The position numbers were made by a program, and so were the translations under genes. The notes beneath the pieces are model-generated. The model was not told the DNA's origin, ran no database searches, and worked only from the letters and a program-made list of their open reading frames with translations. Of a stretch of DNA of 64,000 nucleotides, positions 10,413-23,730 are shown one piece after another. Origin of the DNA: Lottia gigantea. Its lineage: Eukaryota > Mollusca > Gastropoda > Lottiidae. The stretch spans positions 330,027 to 394,026 of the forward strand of contig NW_008711185.1 in the NCBI RefSeq assembly GCF_000327385.1, read 5' to 3'. Every line of letters starts with the position of its first letter. Within the stretch, counting starts at the first letter, position 1.

Positions 10413-12350
10413 AACATAACATTATCATAATTTAGTTTTCTAAGGAAAAGATTCACTAATATTATATTACATACATTGATTTTTATATTTCAAACTAAAT
10501 AATGCTAATCTCTAAATTTACACAATTACAGGCATATCGACCAGAATTGTTTTTTTCACACATTAAGCCTTTAACCATTAAATTAAATCTTATTTGGATA
10601 AACGAGAAATATCAATAGCTGAATGTGGAAAGGGAAACAATTTAACATTGATGTAATCTGAAGTCAAACACAAAAATTATCTGCGGTCAAATAAATCCCT
10701 AGAAAGGTGTAATCATTATGCATAACTAGAATGTCTAACCTACCATTTAAATTTAATTATTATTCCGTTTCATGGTTTTGCACATTCTACAATCAGGGCT
10801 GAATGTGGTCAAAGGGGGATAATTTCATATTATTTTAGTCTGTAGTCTCCATATTATATAGTATGTTGTTCACATTTCAATTCGGAAATACGAATGCATA
10901 AATACTGGACATAATTATTATTTATATTTGGAAACCTAGAAAAGTGTAATTTTGATAAATATAAATTTCGTTTTTCAATATAATTTTGAATTTTAGTATC
11001 GGTGGTTGTATTGATTGTGTATACTTTGAGTCAAATGCGTCTATTTTTAAAAGGGTAAAATGATCAAACCATGCATTCCTGTTTATATATTTTAGGACTA
11101 TAAACAGAAATCAAGTTTTCAATTTCTAGGAAATTATTGAAAAGATAAATATATTTAATGCAACTCTTCAATATTGTAGCACTCTTTTTGTGGTTTCAAT
11201 GAATATCACTATAAAAAATGTCGACTCATTGACTTGTATTTACTATTAGGTACTTCGTTTCAAATTTCTTTGAAATAGATCTGGATTATATGTGGCAAAA
11301 GGGAGGTAATTTCGCTTTGATGTGGTCCATAGTTGAATTGAGTAATCCGTGTCACCGTCTTCTATTTTCCGAAGTTAGCGTTGCAGCAAAATCAATGTTG
11401 GACATTTATCATCAACAAACATAAATCTTACAATAAATATTCTGTGTATATTTTAGTAACATACCACGCGGTTAATTCTGTTAGTCATTCTGTGATTGTC
11501 TCTTATATATGTGCGTGTTTTACATTGATTTTACTTACATTGCACCTATATGGTTCAACGGTACCCTTGGGAAGATCTAGAACATAATAGTGTAGTATGA
11601 AGAAGATTTTGATGTACAAGTTCATTTAACAATAGGCCTAATGGATATATGTATTTATTTTTTGATTTTTCTCGGACACGTTGAAATTTGACTATGACAA
11701 GGGGCATAACTCAAAAAAGTCTTACCTTGTCAAATCATAAGGTTGGGATTTCTCAGATAAATATGGAACGGACATTTCGGACTGTATATTCCCTTTTGTA
11801 AATTTCCAGATATCTATTTATTGGAGTTGATATTTCAATTCAAATAAACATGAAAACTGGAGAAACTAGAGATAAAAAAACTTACTTTCAACAGGGCAGT
11901 CACTAAGTTGGCATTTCAGGTTTCGTAAGAAGAATATCATTTTCTGGTTAACTTGGTTTCAATTACAGTTATATACAATAAATCAACAAATAAAAAGACA
12001 ATTGTAGAAATTCTCTTAGAAAGAATAATAGACCTCTACAAAGTCCTCCACAGAACAAAACAATTTCGACATTTTGTCAGAACGATAACAAATCACGATC
12101 TCACTATAAAAACATGCACGTGCTTTCAAGGCAGATAGTCTCGATATGATAAATTTTTAAAAATACATTGTATTACTCCGAAACCATTAATTAAAACAAA
12201 AACCAATAAATATACTTTGTGTATTCGGATGCAGGCAATCCTTTTCTAAACTCAAATCTATCAGGCAATCGGTTCGACGCAGCATCAAATAATACTAAAG
12301 TTAAAGGGAGATAACAAACTTTTAGGTTTCAGATCAAACTCACCGTATAT

Positions 12351-13235
12351 GGACTCACTCCACTAATTCATTTGCCATCTCTTCCCATGTTAAAACACGA
12401 AATTCAACCTTCTATAACTTTTTCCAGAAATCTCGTTGAAAGCTTTCCAACATGTCGAATGAAAGCCTGACCAATTCTCAATGTCTCCTAAAAAATTCAT
12501 TATATGATGACCATGAAAATTTTGAGCTACTAAAATTGAAAGTAGACTACTATCGGTTATACTCATCCGCTAGAGTTTGGCACTTCACAAAACGACTATT
12601 TTTAGAATTAGCCTTCCGCCTTTAAGTCTCTCATCATCTCACCAAATCTGAAAGATAATGCAATTTCAGACTGTAGTCCAGGCTATTTTTAGAAATCTGC
12701 CTGGACTACATTCCATAAAATGTTTTAGTGGAGTGAGTCCTATATAGGACTCACTCCACTAAAACATTGAATGTAGTCCAGGCTATTTTAGTCCAGGAAT
12801 GTAGTCCAGGCTATTTTAGTCCAGGCTATTTTTAGAAATCTTCTTTCTCTCTCCCTTTTGGGGTTTTTGCCTGCCTATTTTTGGGTAAAATTTGGTCTAG
12901 ATTTGGAATTTGATGTCTGAAATTGCATTATCTTTCAGATTTGGTGAGATGATGAGAGACTTAAAGGCGGAAGGCTAATTCTAAAAATAGTCGTTTTGTG
13001 AAGTGCCAAACTCTAGCGGATGAGTATAACCGATAGTAGTCTACTTTCAATTTTAGTAGCTCAAAATTTTCATGGTCATCATATAATGAATTTTTTAGGA
13101 GACATTGAGAATTGGTCAGGCTTTCATTCGACATGTTGGAAAGCTTTCAACGAGATTTCTGGAAAAAGTTATAGAAGGTTGAATTTCGTGTTTTAACATG
13201 GGAAGAGATGGCAAATGAATTAGTGGAGTGAGTCC
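12351..13235. mobile_element. 885-bp palindromic element with ~320-bp inverted arms
   Basis: The left arm (from GGACTCACTCCACTAATTC at 12,351 to about 12,669) is repeated almost exactly as its reverse complement in the right arm (about 12,922-13,235, ending GAATTAGTGGAGTGAGTCC). The middle contains repeats of TGTAGTCCAGGCTATTTTAG. It also has a smaller perfect palindrome, in which GTGGAGTGAGTCC and GGACTCACTCCAC face each other across TATATA near 12,742. The flanks are GTATAT on the left and GTATAA on the right, a possible imperfect target duplication. There is no transposase frame. It is best read as a foldback or MITE-type DNA element, perhaps two copies joined head to head. Confidence 0.8.
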
Positions 13236-15819
13236 GTATAACGTTGGAAAAACAAACAAGTGAATACGAGTTGGGTGTGACTTTTGATGTATTCTTTGTT
13301 TTCCAAGTAAGGATACATCGAGGATTTTCAATTGGTCGTTTTGGTTCATGCATAATCCTTCATATGCTATGCTTCATTATGTTTCATCTCGATATTAACG
13401 ATGTTATAAACTTATATATTTATTACAGTTTATCACGATGCCTGAGAACTACAAATTGTTTTGGAATCCTGATTTATTAGACATATTGGAAATAAAAACC
13501 AATTCTGTCGTTATAGAGGATTTTAATTTCACGCTTCAAAGAATTAAGAGGTTCTTTCAATCGAAAGAATTGTGTAACCATTAGTGAAGTCCAGTTATTT
13601 CAGAAGAACAATATCCAGCATTTTCTGATGATCATTAATTCCATTTCCTTAATGAAGTATTTGTTCTATCTGGCCCCTACTGCGAAATCTGAATTGCAAT
13701 TCATTCATTTGTATCATAAGTATCCACCAATATAAGTCTAATCTGAAAAATAATTGGATATTGTAATACTATGACAAAGTTGCACTGAAATACCACTACA
13801 ATCATTTTAAGAATAATTGTGGACATCGATCAACAATAGATTATGAATTAGTTCGGTTACTACGGCATTAGGAGAACACTATTACAGTCTCTGTAAATTT
13901 ACCTCTACTTTGCAATTGATTCATTTGTATTATAAGTATCTACTTCTAACATCCACCAATACAAGTCTAATCTGAAAAATAATTGGACATTAAATTATTA
14001 GTAATACCATGACAAATTGCTTTTTGAAGTTTCATTGAAATTCCCCAGTCATTTTAAGAATAATTATGGACATAACTTGTCGCTATTATCCATCTGCAAA
14101 ATCTAAGTAAAAAATAATTGGCCCTTAAATCATAAGTAATTTTATTACAAGCAGCCTGTTGATGTTTCTCTGAATTATTCCAGTAATCGTTTGATTGACA
14201 TCAATATTATTTTCTTTCCTGAAAATGAGACTGGTTTATCAGAATGTTCTTTGTCACCATTTGTTTTAATAGTATAGCATTTTAATGCAGAACAGTAAAA
14301 AATATTTATCATTTATCAACGAAATCAAACGGCATAAGACTCGTAATCCATTTACATACAAAACACATTTATCGCAGTACGTACACAGCAATAAGAGATT
14401 ATGAACGTATGGTAGTTAATCATTCTCCAAATATTTAATGCCAATAGACATGTGTAAAATCTATATCTGGAAGAAAATTGATTACTGAAGTATTAGCCTT
14501 ATCATAATGAATAGCCATTCAGTCATGTCAATGGTCGCCAATTTCTACCAAATACGGATAACATACTCTTAGTACTTTCTAAATCAAATATTGTCATAAA
14601 TGCATAATTGTAAGAAATAACATAATCTGAGAAAATCATTTGCCAAAACTTTATAGATCAAAATTATTTGTTTCGTTTTCTTGAATGTTTTAATTAGCAT
14701 TACTTGCTGTAATTTCTTGCATGTATGGCCTCATTAAGATCTATTTTTACAAAGGACATGTTATTCAATAAAGCTTTTAAAAATAGTATACTTTACGAAA
14801 ATTTAAAATATGCAATTCCTTATGAAATACCAAATAAAATTGATGTTAATACGATTTTATTTTGGTATAATGGGTTTATAGCTTCATTTCCATTGGTTAT
14901 GTGAGTTCGATTTTTTTGTATAACTGTCAGGATTTTTGTTTTAACATGCTGCATGTCTGCTTTCTAGTAATGGACTGAATGTTAGACAGGACCATGTCTT
15001 TGAGTATTGGGCCTGATTCTGACTCATGTAAAAAAAGAGTTTATTATTATTATTATTAGTCTTATCCATTGCCTTTACTTAATTAATCATTTAACAACAT
15101 TCACGTCAGTGCTTGTTGACCACGGTCTAAACCTTACCCCGATTTTCTCGCAGGTTTTCAGGTCTGAAGGTCTTATCTTACGATATATGTTTTTAGAAAA
15201 GAAGTATGGTTGTGGGTTCAAGCCTCGGTTGGCGTGTGAAAGTCGGGTGATGTTGAATAAGTCATTATTCTGGTCGAACCATCTGAAAATGAGTACTGAC
15301 TTTTCTGAAAAGATCAATGCTAAGAAGGTTTAGCATGGACCATCTGGTAGATCTAATTCTTGAGAGCCAAAGTTGTTATTCTTAAACGTTATCTTCGTTA
15401 TTTCTCAAATGATCAATAGAAAACATCAAATATTTAATGTAGAGGCTAAGAAAAATGGAACAAATCCATCTTTCTTAGTAGAAGTGAGAACGCTGTCTTT
15501 ACAGGCCATCTTAGTGTATTATGCAATTTGTCTACTCGTAACGCTAACTACTTACCGGGAATGACTTTGTTTTTGAACATTTGATTCAATTACCACTGCC
15601 TAGTAATCAATGCACAATTTCTCATGAAATATTCAAATAGGCAGGACCAATCTGTGGCAACAGTTTATAATCTACTCGCCTTTTAATTATTGTACAAAAC
15701 GAAGGCAACCCAGTTCTTCAATTGATGTCCTTTGCTTACAGAGTTTAACAATAAAGTCACACGGAATGTATTGTGGCACTTCATAGATTCTGAATTAGAT
15801 CTCGATTACTTATTTAGCA
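13236..15819. other. Gene-free AT-rich stretch with a local ~230-bp duplication
   Basis: No gene is supported. The only structure seen is the duplication at 13,690-14,210. A frame at 15,007-15,333 (108 codons) shows no recognisable motif and is matched by an open frame on the opposite strand, so it is not called. Confidence 0.45.
13690..14210 (+). repeat. ~230-bp direct duplication, two to three copies
   Basis: The phrase AAGTCTAATCTGAAAAATAA occurs near 13,733 and 13,963, flanked by ATTCATTTGTAT and TCATTTTAAGAATAATT in both copies. A third, partial copy (AAAAAATAATTGGCCCTTAAAT) follows near 14,110. The copies differ by substitutions and a small insertion. Confidence 0.7.
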
Positions 15820-16182
15820 ACTTCAGATAGGTATGTACCTTCAGTGAAAATTTCAAATTCCCATCTCTGATAGTCTTCGAGAGGCAGCCTGTCAAAGTTT
15901 TGGCCTTCACCCCAACCAGTGCAACGAGACACTATAGGGAGACTGCCGACCCCAACCCCTGAACTAAAATGGCCATAACTCAACCAATTTTGACCCTAGA
16001 TGTATAATTTGTGAATTTCGGAATTTGTCAACCTTTCGAGAAAATCGACTTTGAAGTTGCACCCTTGGTTTGAAGAGGAAAATGGCTTATATTTTGGTTT
16101 GGGGAAAAATCTGGGACTAAAAGTGCTGTAACCGGTTTGGACGACAAGAACTTGAAGGTTCCAAACATAGCAACTTCAGAAC
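15820..16182 (-). repeat. Isolated ~400-bp satellite unit, reverse orientation
   Basis: The reverse complement matches one complete unit of the 1-1540 satellite. It includes the complement of GGCCGAGTTATGGCC (here with changes) and the block around CCAAAACTTTGACAGGC. It is clearly more diverged from the array units than they are from each other. Confidence 0.75.
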
Positions 16183-16224
16183 AGCAGCCTACGGTGGCTC
16201 ACATACGACATATTTCACTTTTAA

Positions 16225-16478
16225 TTTAGGTGATAATTTAAATTTTGTGAGATGATGAGAGATTTACATGCGGATGTTTACAAAATGTAGTTGTCTACCT
16301 CCAGTTGGGCTAACTGAAGATATTCATGGTCATGATATTTTGAAATTTTGTCCAGAAACTAAACATGTGACATATTGGAAAGTTTTCAACGAGATTTCTG
16401 GAAAAATTAATAGTTATAGAAAGTTGAATTTGAGATTTAACATGGAAACAGATGGCAAATGAAATACCGGAGTCGTTC
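16225..16478 (+). repeat. Diverged single arm of the 12.35-kb palindromic element
   Basis: GTGAGATGATGAGAGA, then GTTTTCAACGAGATTTCTGG, then GATGGCAAATGAAAT, follow the same order and spacing as the right arm at 12,945-13,235. The stretch is considerably diverged and lacks the inverted partner. It is an older copy of the same family. Confidence 0.7.
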
Positions 16479-16998
16479 CCGTCTGTCTCAGTGGTTAATT
16501 TTAGAGTTATCCCTGACTTGTAAATTATGTTGCAACTATTTGCAATCCATGTCAACAAAAATGATCAAAAAAGTCGGAAACTGTGGAAATAATTTGCGGT
16601 CAGTGCACTTTCATGTAAAAGAAGTTATTTCCCTTTATGCCTTTAATTTGCATTCGCTGTCCCGTATCTGTAGTACTGGTATGGATGGTAAGGATTTGGA
16701 TCGCATACTTATTCGATTCGACCAATCTTATCGTAAATTTTATTGTTATATAAAGATATGTCTATATTTTTTAAAATGGCATCATGTATTTGATTGAACA
16801 TGGTACAGTACATTCCTAAAAGAGGAATATAAAATAATAACTTAAGTAAAAACACTAGGCATTGTTCGAGTCAAAAATGTTATAGTTATATATAACAGAA
16901 GTTTGTACCATCTAGCCTGTGTTATAAGATCATATGTATGTGTTGTAATAACTGCAATGTAGCCTATAGTTTTGATGTAATCATGCAAGTATCATCGA

Positions 16999-17257
16999 CA
17001 GATAAAAAATTGGATACAATACAAACTGAATATATAAGATAAACATCTATTGATTTTCGACTGACGTGTCCCGCAATCTCCCAACTTATCGCATGATCTT
17101 TCATTTAGACCCATCCGTTGATGACCTAGAGTCTCGTCATATCTGCTTGAATATCTTATCGCGAGATCTCACTGGCGCCCTTTTTATCTCATTCTTATCT
17201 TCATCCGGAAACGAGTTTTTGAGGAATATCCCATGATGCCAAAGGCTGCGAGAGATA
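16999..17257. promoter_or_regulatory. WGATAR cluster, distal upstream of FOG
   Basis: Five WGATAR sites on the two strands (near 16,999, 17,038, 17,183, 17,195 and 17,252) and two CGATAA sites (near 17,086 and 17,156) lie within about 260 bp. The segment is richer in G and C than its surroundings. It lies 8 kb upstream of the FOG start codon. Enhancer function is inferred. Confidence 0.35.
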
Positions 17258-18867
17258 AGAGAAAATTCCAATATGTGTTTTCACTGGATGGAAGATTCTG
17301 ATTACATCCGTTTAGAGCTTCTTTAGAAGACTTAAGAATTAAAATTGTTTTTTATCAGTTCTCACATCGTGTTTTCTCGTCCGGTTTTATTTGCCGCGGG
17401 ACTTGATTGGTGACGAATCGAGATTTAAAAGTCTGGAACTGATGTCGGATCAAGGGATATTAATTTTGTCTCATGCCAAACGACGGACATTTTTTCTGAT
17501 ATCAGAATAGATTAAACTTTACAATAATCATTACACTTTACCACAAGTCTGAACATTTAAACGCATTTCCATATGAAGGCATATATACGTCTTGTTGCTG
17601 CATGCTTGGCATAGTAAAGACTATAGTCTCACGACGGTCTAAACCCAGATTACGTTCCCTGTTGTTGGGTGAACAATCTTATGTTTGGAAAATTCTATTA
17701 CAATGGAGGGGATAGTCGACATCAACAGATAAAAAGCTACGAACTATTCTCGGGTAATGTGGACCTGACATTTTTTCATCTTTTTAAAAAATCTTAAAAA
17801 GTTAGAATTCGAATTAAAATAATGGACCTGAAAGTAGGGACATTGGTACCTAAATATTACTGTAGTAACATATCCAATACTTTAGAGCCATTGTCCACGA
17901 GAGTATGTTTCAAAAATTTACCAAAAACTGTTATCTAATTTAAAATACCAACTATCGAAAATAGTGGCAAACTATATATTGACTTACGTTACTTATGTTG
18001 TATTGAATCATATAATATTTGCAAGGATAACTGAAATTGATGTCTCCTAAGCAATCATTGTAGATTCTATGTTATCAGTGAATGTTTTGATAATTTAAAA
18101 CGTTACACGAAGTCCAACAATTTACCTCCCTTTTCTCAAAATGATGGCAAGATTTTATCAAGACTGGCTGTCGGAGAAGACATTTTGTAAGAAGATTGAT
18201 AACGTAGGTCAGTCCATCGTCTTTCCAATGATGTTGATTCAACTACGAATACAGTAAATATGCAACTGTAATCAAGCATTATTAGTGATAGTCTAATAGG
18301 CAGAGTTTTTGTCCCTTCTTGTCAAGGAATCACTTAGAGAAATTGAAATTCGGGAAGATGTGACGATAAGATTTGAGTGGTTTACGAATCACCTCTAACT
18401 AAATTCATTAACGACTCGTCGTTTGTGGGTCGTTAGCGTCTATCAGCTTTACTCTTGTATGATTCCAGTCGAAGTTCACTCGTTGATTATCTCAAATATG
18501 ACAATCATTTATCAATTAATTTCCTAAACACATCGATTCATGTTCAAAGTTGAAGATCTAAAAGATTTCTTTGACATTATATAGACTTATCTGATTTCAA
18601 ATGATTTCACCTTCCTTCACTATCCTACGTTCTTATTAAAATTCATGTTCATAATGTCTGGACACTGGACTATTGAATCGAATTTTGTCAATGTTTTTTT
18701 TTCACATTATTTGTTATTTTGATAAGAACTGTTATTTGTAAAATGGTAATCCTTATTTTAGATTTCCTTCTGGCTGCAAAATATATGTTCAATTGTGGTG
18801 GAGTGAAATGTGTTTATTTCATATGTAAAAGTGCAAAGCAGTGCCTAATTTCTATTGAATCGAAAAG

Positions 18868-18985
18868 ATGTTAAAGGGACAGATGCGCCATTTTGGGGGG
18901 TGATTTTAGTCTTGAATATATGTAAATAGTCTTCAGAAGTACTAGAAATATTTGGAAATCGGATTTCATTTCATAGAGTTTAACA
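18868..18985 (+). repeat. Left half of the AAAGGGACA inverted-repeat family
   Basis: TTAAAGGGACAGATGCGCCA, TTTTAGTCTTGAATATATGT and AGTACTAGAAAT match the copies at 35,982 and 61,106. The right terminal repeat is missing. Confidence 0.6.
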
Positions 18986-21900
18986 TTAACATTAACAATA
19001 ACATTTCGGGTTATTTTTAGATTTGAGTGACCTTATACAGAGTATTCGTTTGAGTGGATAAGCTTCGATTAGAAGCCTACAAATTCCTTATCCTTATTCC
19101 GATATTTAATATTCTTTATGCGATACTATGAATTTTATTATTTTGAAAATAATTTTTATTTTAATTGAATATTTTCCTTGTCGAATTCATCCTAGTGACG
19201 GTTGAGAAAGGTACAGTAGTATGATTTCAAGTACTGTTTCCCATTTATTAAAGTTGTATTAGATGTAATCTAGAATGTAATTTCTCTTATCATTATAATC
19301 TTAAGATATACTTGAACAATAGCTGATAAGAGAAGGCGTGTTGTTTATTTTATCAGATTATATATTTAGGTAGATATATTATTTCAACTTTATTCATTGT
19401 CTATATGATGGTCTCGGTTATAAATACAGGATGATGTGTGGCACATTGAAATCAAGGAAGATCCTTTATGGAATAAATTTTTTCCGTATTTTATACATAA
19501 TAAGTACACAGTTGTACAACATTTGCATTCTTTTAGTTGTGCTTCATTTGTGGATTAGTTCTAGTTGGCAGAAATAGCAAGATTTTTGAGCAAAAACACT
19601 TTGGGGAATCGTGTCATAGAGCTATTACAGTTTATGCTGCACGTATTGAACCATGCTCCACTAATTTTGAATTCGTAGGATATTTCTTTCCAATAGGAAA
19701 GGAGCATGTTAAAGCATTGTTAACAAAGATTTCGTTTTTGAGATTGCTTTATGTCTAGATGACAATATGATAGGGCAATTCTTTCCGATTCAGAGCAAGG
19801 AAGTTTAATGATTACAGAAGATATGAGGCAAGTGGTGTAAATTTATGATAATGTCTCAGAGATAAGTTATCATACGGTAGAGATATGATTATAATATACA
19901 CAAAACTCACAATTGTATCATATTCGTGAGAGTACAGGCTGGTGTAGGTACATGTATGAAAATCAAGTTTACAGTTCTCCGAGTTGGTTAACATTAGTTC
20001 TTTGTATTTAGTGTCAAAGTTTTTCTTTATTATCTGTCTATCGTTCTTCTTTATAATTATACTGTCTACGACTCTTCATTATAATTATGCTGTCTACTCT
20101 TGTCTAATCCATTATCACTTCTTCTTTAAATTCTTCTTCTTCTAATTTTGCTATCCTATCTTTTTATTCAGTCTACAGTTATTATAATCCTATTATTCTA
20201 TAGTTCTTCTAATTCTGTTATTATCACTTCTTCTGTATATTCTGTCTACTGCTCTTCTTATCCTGGCATTATCACACAGTTATCCTAATCCTGTTATAAC
20301 CACTTCATTATATACGTCATGGAATCATTACCCTGGAAAAAAACGCGTCAAAATTTGTAGAAATACATTAGGAATAGTGACGCATCTAAACAAGCTATCA
20401 TTTTATCTATTTAAATTTCACTTCCAGGTTTTCCTTCCATATTTTACTGGAAATCTGGTTGGAGAGATTATGGAGATGGGATTTCATAAAGATCATCCCT
20501 GATCATTGCTTCATGGAGTTGGATCAATCCCTCTCTCTTGGCACAATTTATCCAAAAATATACAGTAAAACTAGTATCTAAATTGCCAATTCTTTTTTTG
20601 AATCTGGTCATTGACCTCATGGTTATGTACATGGTTTCTAAAACAAAATTCAATTTGCGTGATTCCCGATCCTTCGAGATAAGGCTAAAGTATATTGTTG
20701 AGGTTGGGGTCAAGTAGAGTGAAAGTTATTGACGTTTATAATAGAGGTGAGTGTATCGAGATAAACTCTTATTATCTATCTTAGACCTGATTAAATGGTT
20801 AATTATCTTCTACACTTATCTTATCTTTAACTTACTTATTTTTACATCTTTATGTTGTAAGTACATATTACCAATGTCCTCTTCGTTTCTTTTTTTATTA
20901 CAGCTATACTTACTATTTAGTTTAGTGGCTCTGTTCAGCGAGCTGTTTACTTACTGCTCTACCTCAGAGTCTAAACTATAACCATCTTCACGATGTCAAG
21001 CTATTACGAACTTACTTGTTTACCTTGACTCCAATAGTCACCTTCCTTGTATCACAGAATGAAGCGATTTGATTGAATTGTATTCTAGCTAGCTTTCGAC
21101 ATAAAGACTATAAACATTATGGATAAGAGTTTACAGACGCTCATTTGGAGTCTTTGATTAGCTGTACTCACTGGCGCACAATCCATCAACAAACTTCACA
21201 AGATACAAGAATAGTGGCTATTGAAGTCAAGGTAAAAGACGAGGTTTGTTATAGCTTGATATTATGAAAACATGGCCTGCTATTTACATGTCACCATGTC
21301 GTGAGAGAATGGAACGCATTACCGGGGAGATCGAATTTGATTGAATTCATTACAAAATCGTAGAACTTTTTTGACCACTGTAAAGCATCATCTCAAAGAT
21401 TATCATTGTCTGCTTTTGAGACGATACTTTTTATCTTCACAATCCTGATGACTTGAAAGTAAATGTGTTCAGTCAATATGCATTGGTTCACTGCAGGTTA
21501 CATATATATATATATAATATTTGTTTGTATTGTCTTCTTGCTTTAATCATTTGTAATCACAAGGTGTTCTACATAGAGCTCACTGAATTCGATCACGGTC
21601 CTGTAACATGGTACTGCAAGTATATGCACCTTACTTTTTAAAGCAAAATTTGCCGTGTAAACAGTGCTATTAGACTGTATTAAACAGCTTCCAGAAAGAT
21701 ATTTCAGTTTGAGATGTTCTATTCTATAAGCTGTGTGTGAGATTTTACCTCTGACCGATGGGAGCAAAGGTCATTACATTACCAACACAAGTAGGCAAGC
21801 TAACTCGATGACCGGCATGTTGTGTCAAGGTAATGAATATCGCCGGATAATCTTGAAAAATTAAGATGGTTATATACGAAGATATTACTTATATTTCAGA

Positions 21901-22479
21901 GTAGGGCCTATATGAATTAACCAATGCAACAAATTGGTAAGTTTTATCTTAAATAAGATAATTTACATTATTAATTGAAACATAGTCATATTCATACCCA
22001 ATGTATGACAAAATAACCTATCAAATATAACCAGCTCAAAATCCTTATCATGCCTATCTTTATTATACCGTCATATAAACCTATGGCAAATTGAACTATA
22101 AAAGCATAGCCCTTTATCAACTGTATCATCGAGCCATAGATAAAACTGAACTGGAATATATGGAAGATTGAGCGATAACGTATCTAATTTCAGTATAGAA
22201 TATCACGATATAGAGTTAAGCTCTTATCATTCAATAAATATATATAGACATACTGCTGGCTGTGTACATTTTAATTGGTTTCAATATAATATTATACACA
22301 TTTTCATTAAATTAAATAAACATAGGAAGAACAAAGGGTTTATTCAAAAAACGAACAAAAGTAGTTTTAGATAATATGATGATAAGAGTTCAATAACAGT
22401 GTACTAAGGTAAAAATTACAAAATTTGAATTAATTGTGCTAATGCAATGTATAAAATTTGATCATTGCGTTTTACATTT

Positions 22480-23730
22480 GATAACTAATTACATGAATTG
22501 CTGTGAGATACAACAAATTGCATGATTTACAATTTAAAAAACTAACTACATGATTAACAATTAGACAACTAACTACATGATTTAAAATTAGACAACGAAC
22601 TACTGATTTAAAATTAGACAACGAACTGCTAAAAACACAAAAAATCTATAAAAAATACATAGACTACAAAACGAGAACTGTATGCGTAAACTACAATGCG
22701 CGCAACTAATACAGTGAGACGCAACTAATCACATAATGTACAAGGAGACATAACTTAAAACATGAGTCACTACATAAATCATACATAAACACAACAGCAA
22801 ACACAACAGTAAGACCCAGCAACATACATTAATTACAAGGGGTACAGTTTACGGTATAGGATTTAATGTACACAACTACCTACATAAATTACAATAGAAC
22901 ACAAGTTATTACAAAGAGATACAACAAACAATATAGATTACAATGTAACACAACTCCTACATAAATTACAATAGAACGCAAGTAATTACAAAGAGATACA
23001 ACAAACAATATAGACTACAATGTAACACAACACCTACATAAATTACAATAGAACACAAGTTATTACAAAGAGATACAAAAAACAATATAGATTACAATGT
23101 AACACAACTCCTACATAAATTACAATAGAACACAAGTTATTACAAAGAGATACAACAAACAATATAGATTACAATGTAACACAACTCCTACATAAATTAC
23201 AATAGAACACAAGTTATTACAAAGAGATACAACAAACAATATAGATTACAATGTAACACAACTCCTACATAAATTACAATAGAACACAAGTAATTACAAA
23301 GAGATACAACAAACAATATAAATTACAAAGTTACACAACTCCTACATAAATTACAATAGAACACAAGTTATTACAAAGAGATACAACAAACAATATAGAT
23401 TACAATGTAACACAACTCCTACATAAATTACAATAGAACACAAGTTATTACAAAGAGATACAACAAACAATATAGATTACAATGTAACACAACTCCTACA
23501 TAAATTACAATAGAACACAAGTTATTACAAAGAGATACAACAAACAATATAGACTACAATGTAACACAACTCCTAAATAAATTACAATAGAACACAAGTT
23601 ATTACAAAGAGATACAACAAACAATATAGACTACAATGTGACATAACTCCTACATAAATTACAATAGAACACAAGTTATTACAAAGAGATACAACAAACA
23701 ATATAGACTACAATGTGACATAACTCCTAC
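22480..23730 (+). repeat. Tandem array, 77-bp unit with a degenerate ~38-bp forerunner
   Basis: From about 22,869 to 23,730 a 77-bp unit is repeated about eleven times. Its key phrases are CCTACATAAATTACAATAGA and AGTTATTACAAAGAGATAC. The plus strand of the unit is very poor in G. From 22,480 to 22,640 a shorter, looser repeat is present (AACTACATGATT and AAATTAGACAACGAACT). The array ends about 1.7 kb before the FOG start codon. Confidence 0.9.

Larger units (their letters stand above)
7691..12350. other. Gene-free stretch with scattered repeat fragments
   Basis: No open frame here looks like a gene. All are under 90 codons, and I saw no splice-consistent exon. Recognisable pieces are SINE fragments (8195-8270 and 9600-9726), ends of two MITE-like families (about 8018-8070 and 8455-8526), and a small inverted-repeat element at 10,196-10,412. 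The rest is AT-rich sequence in which I see nothing definite. Confidence 0.5.
16479..22479. other. Gene-free stretch upstream of the FOG gene
   Basis: No exon or RNA gene could be supported. It contains a GATA-motif cluster (16,999-17,257), half of a MITE-like element (18,868-18,985) and a pyrimidine-rich degenerate repeat (20,025-20,310, with CTGTCTACTCTT and TTCTTCTTC phrases). The rest is AT-rich sequence without clear structure. Confidence 0.45.

Noticed and set aside
15007-15333. Open frame of 108 codons, with a GGTTCAAGCCTCG phrase resembling a tRNA B box
   Set aside because: There is no matching A box at the right distance and no domain. The opposite strand is also open over 76 codons.
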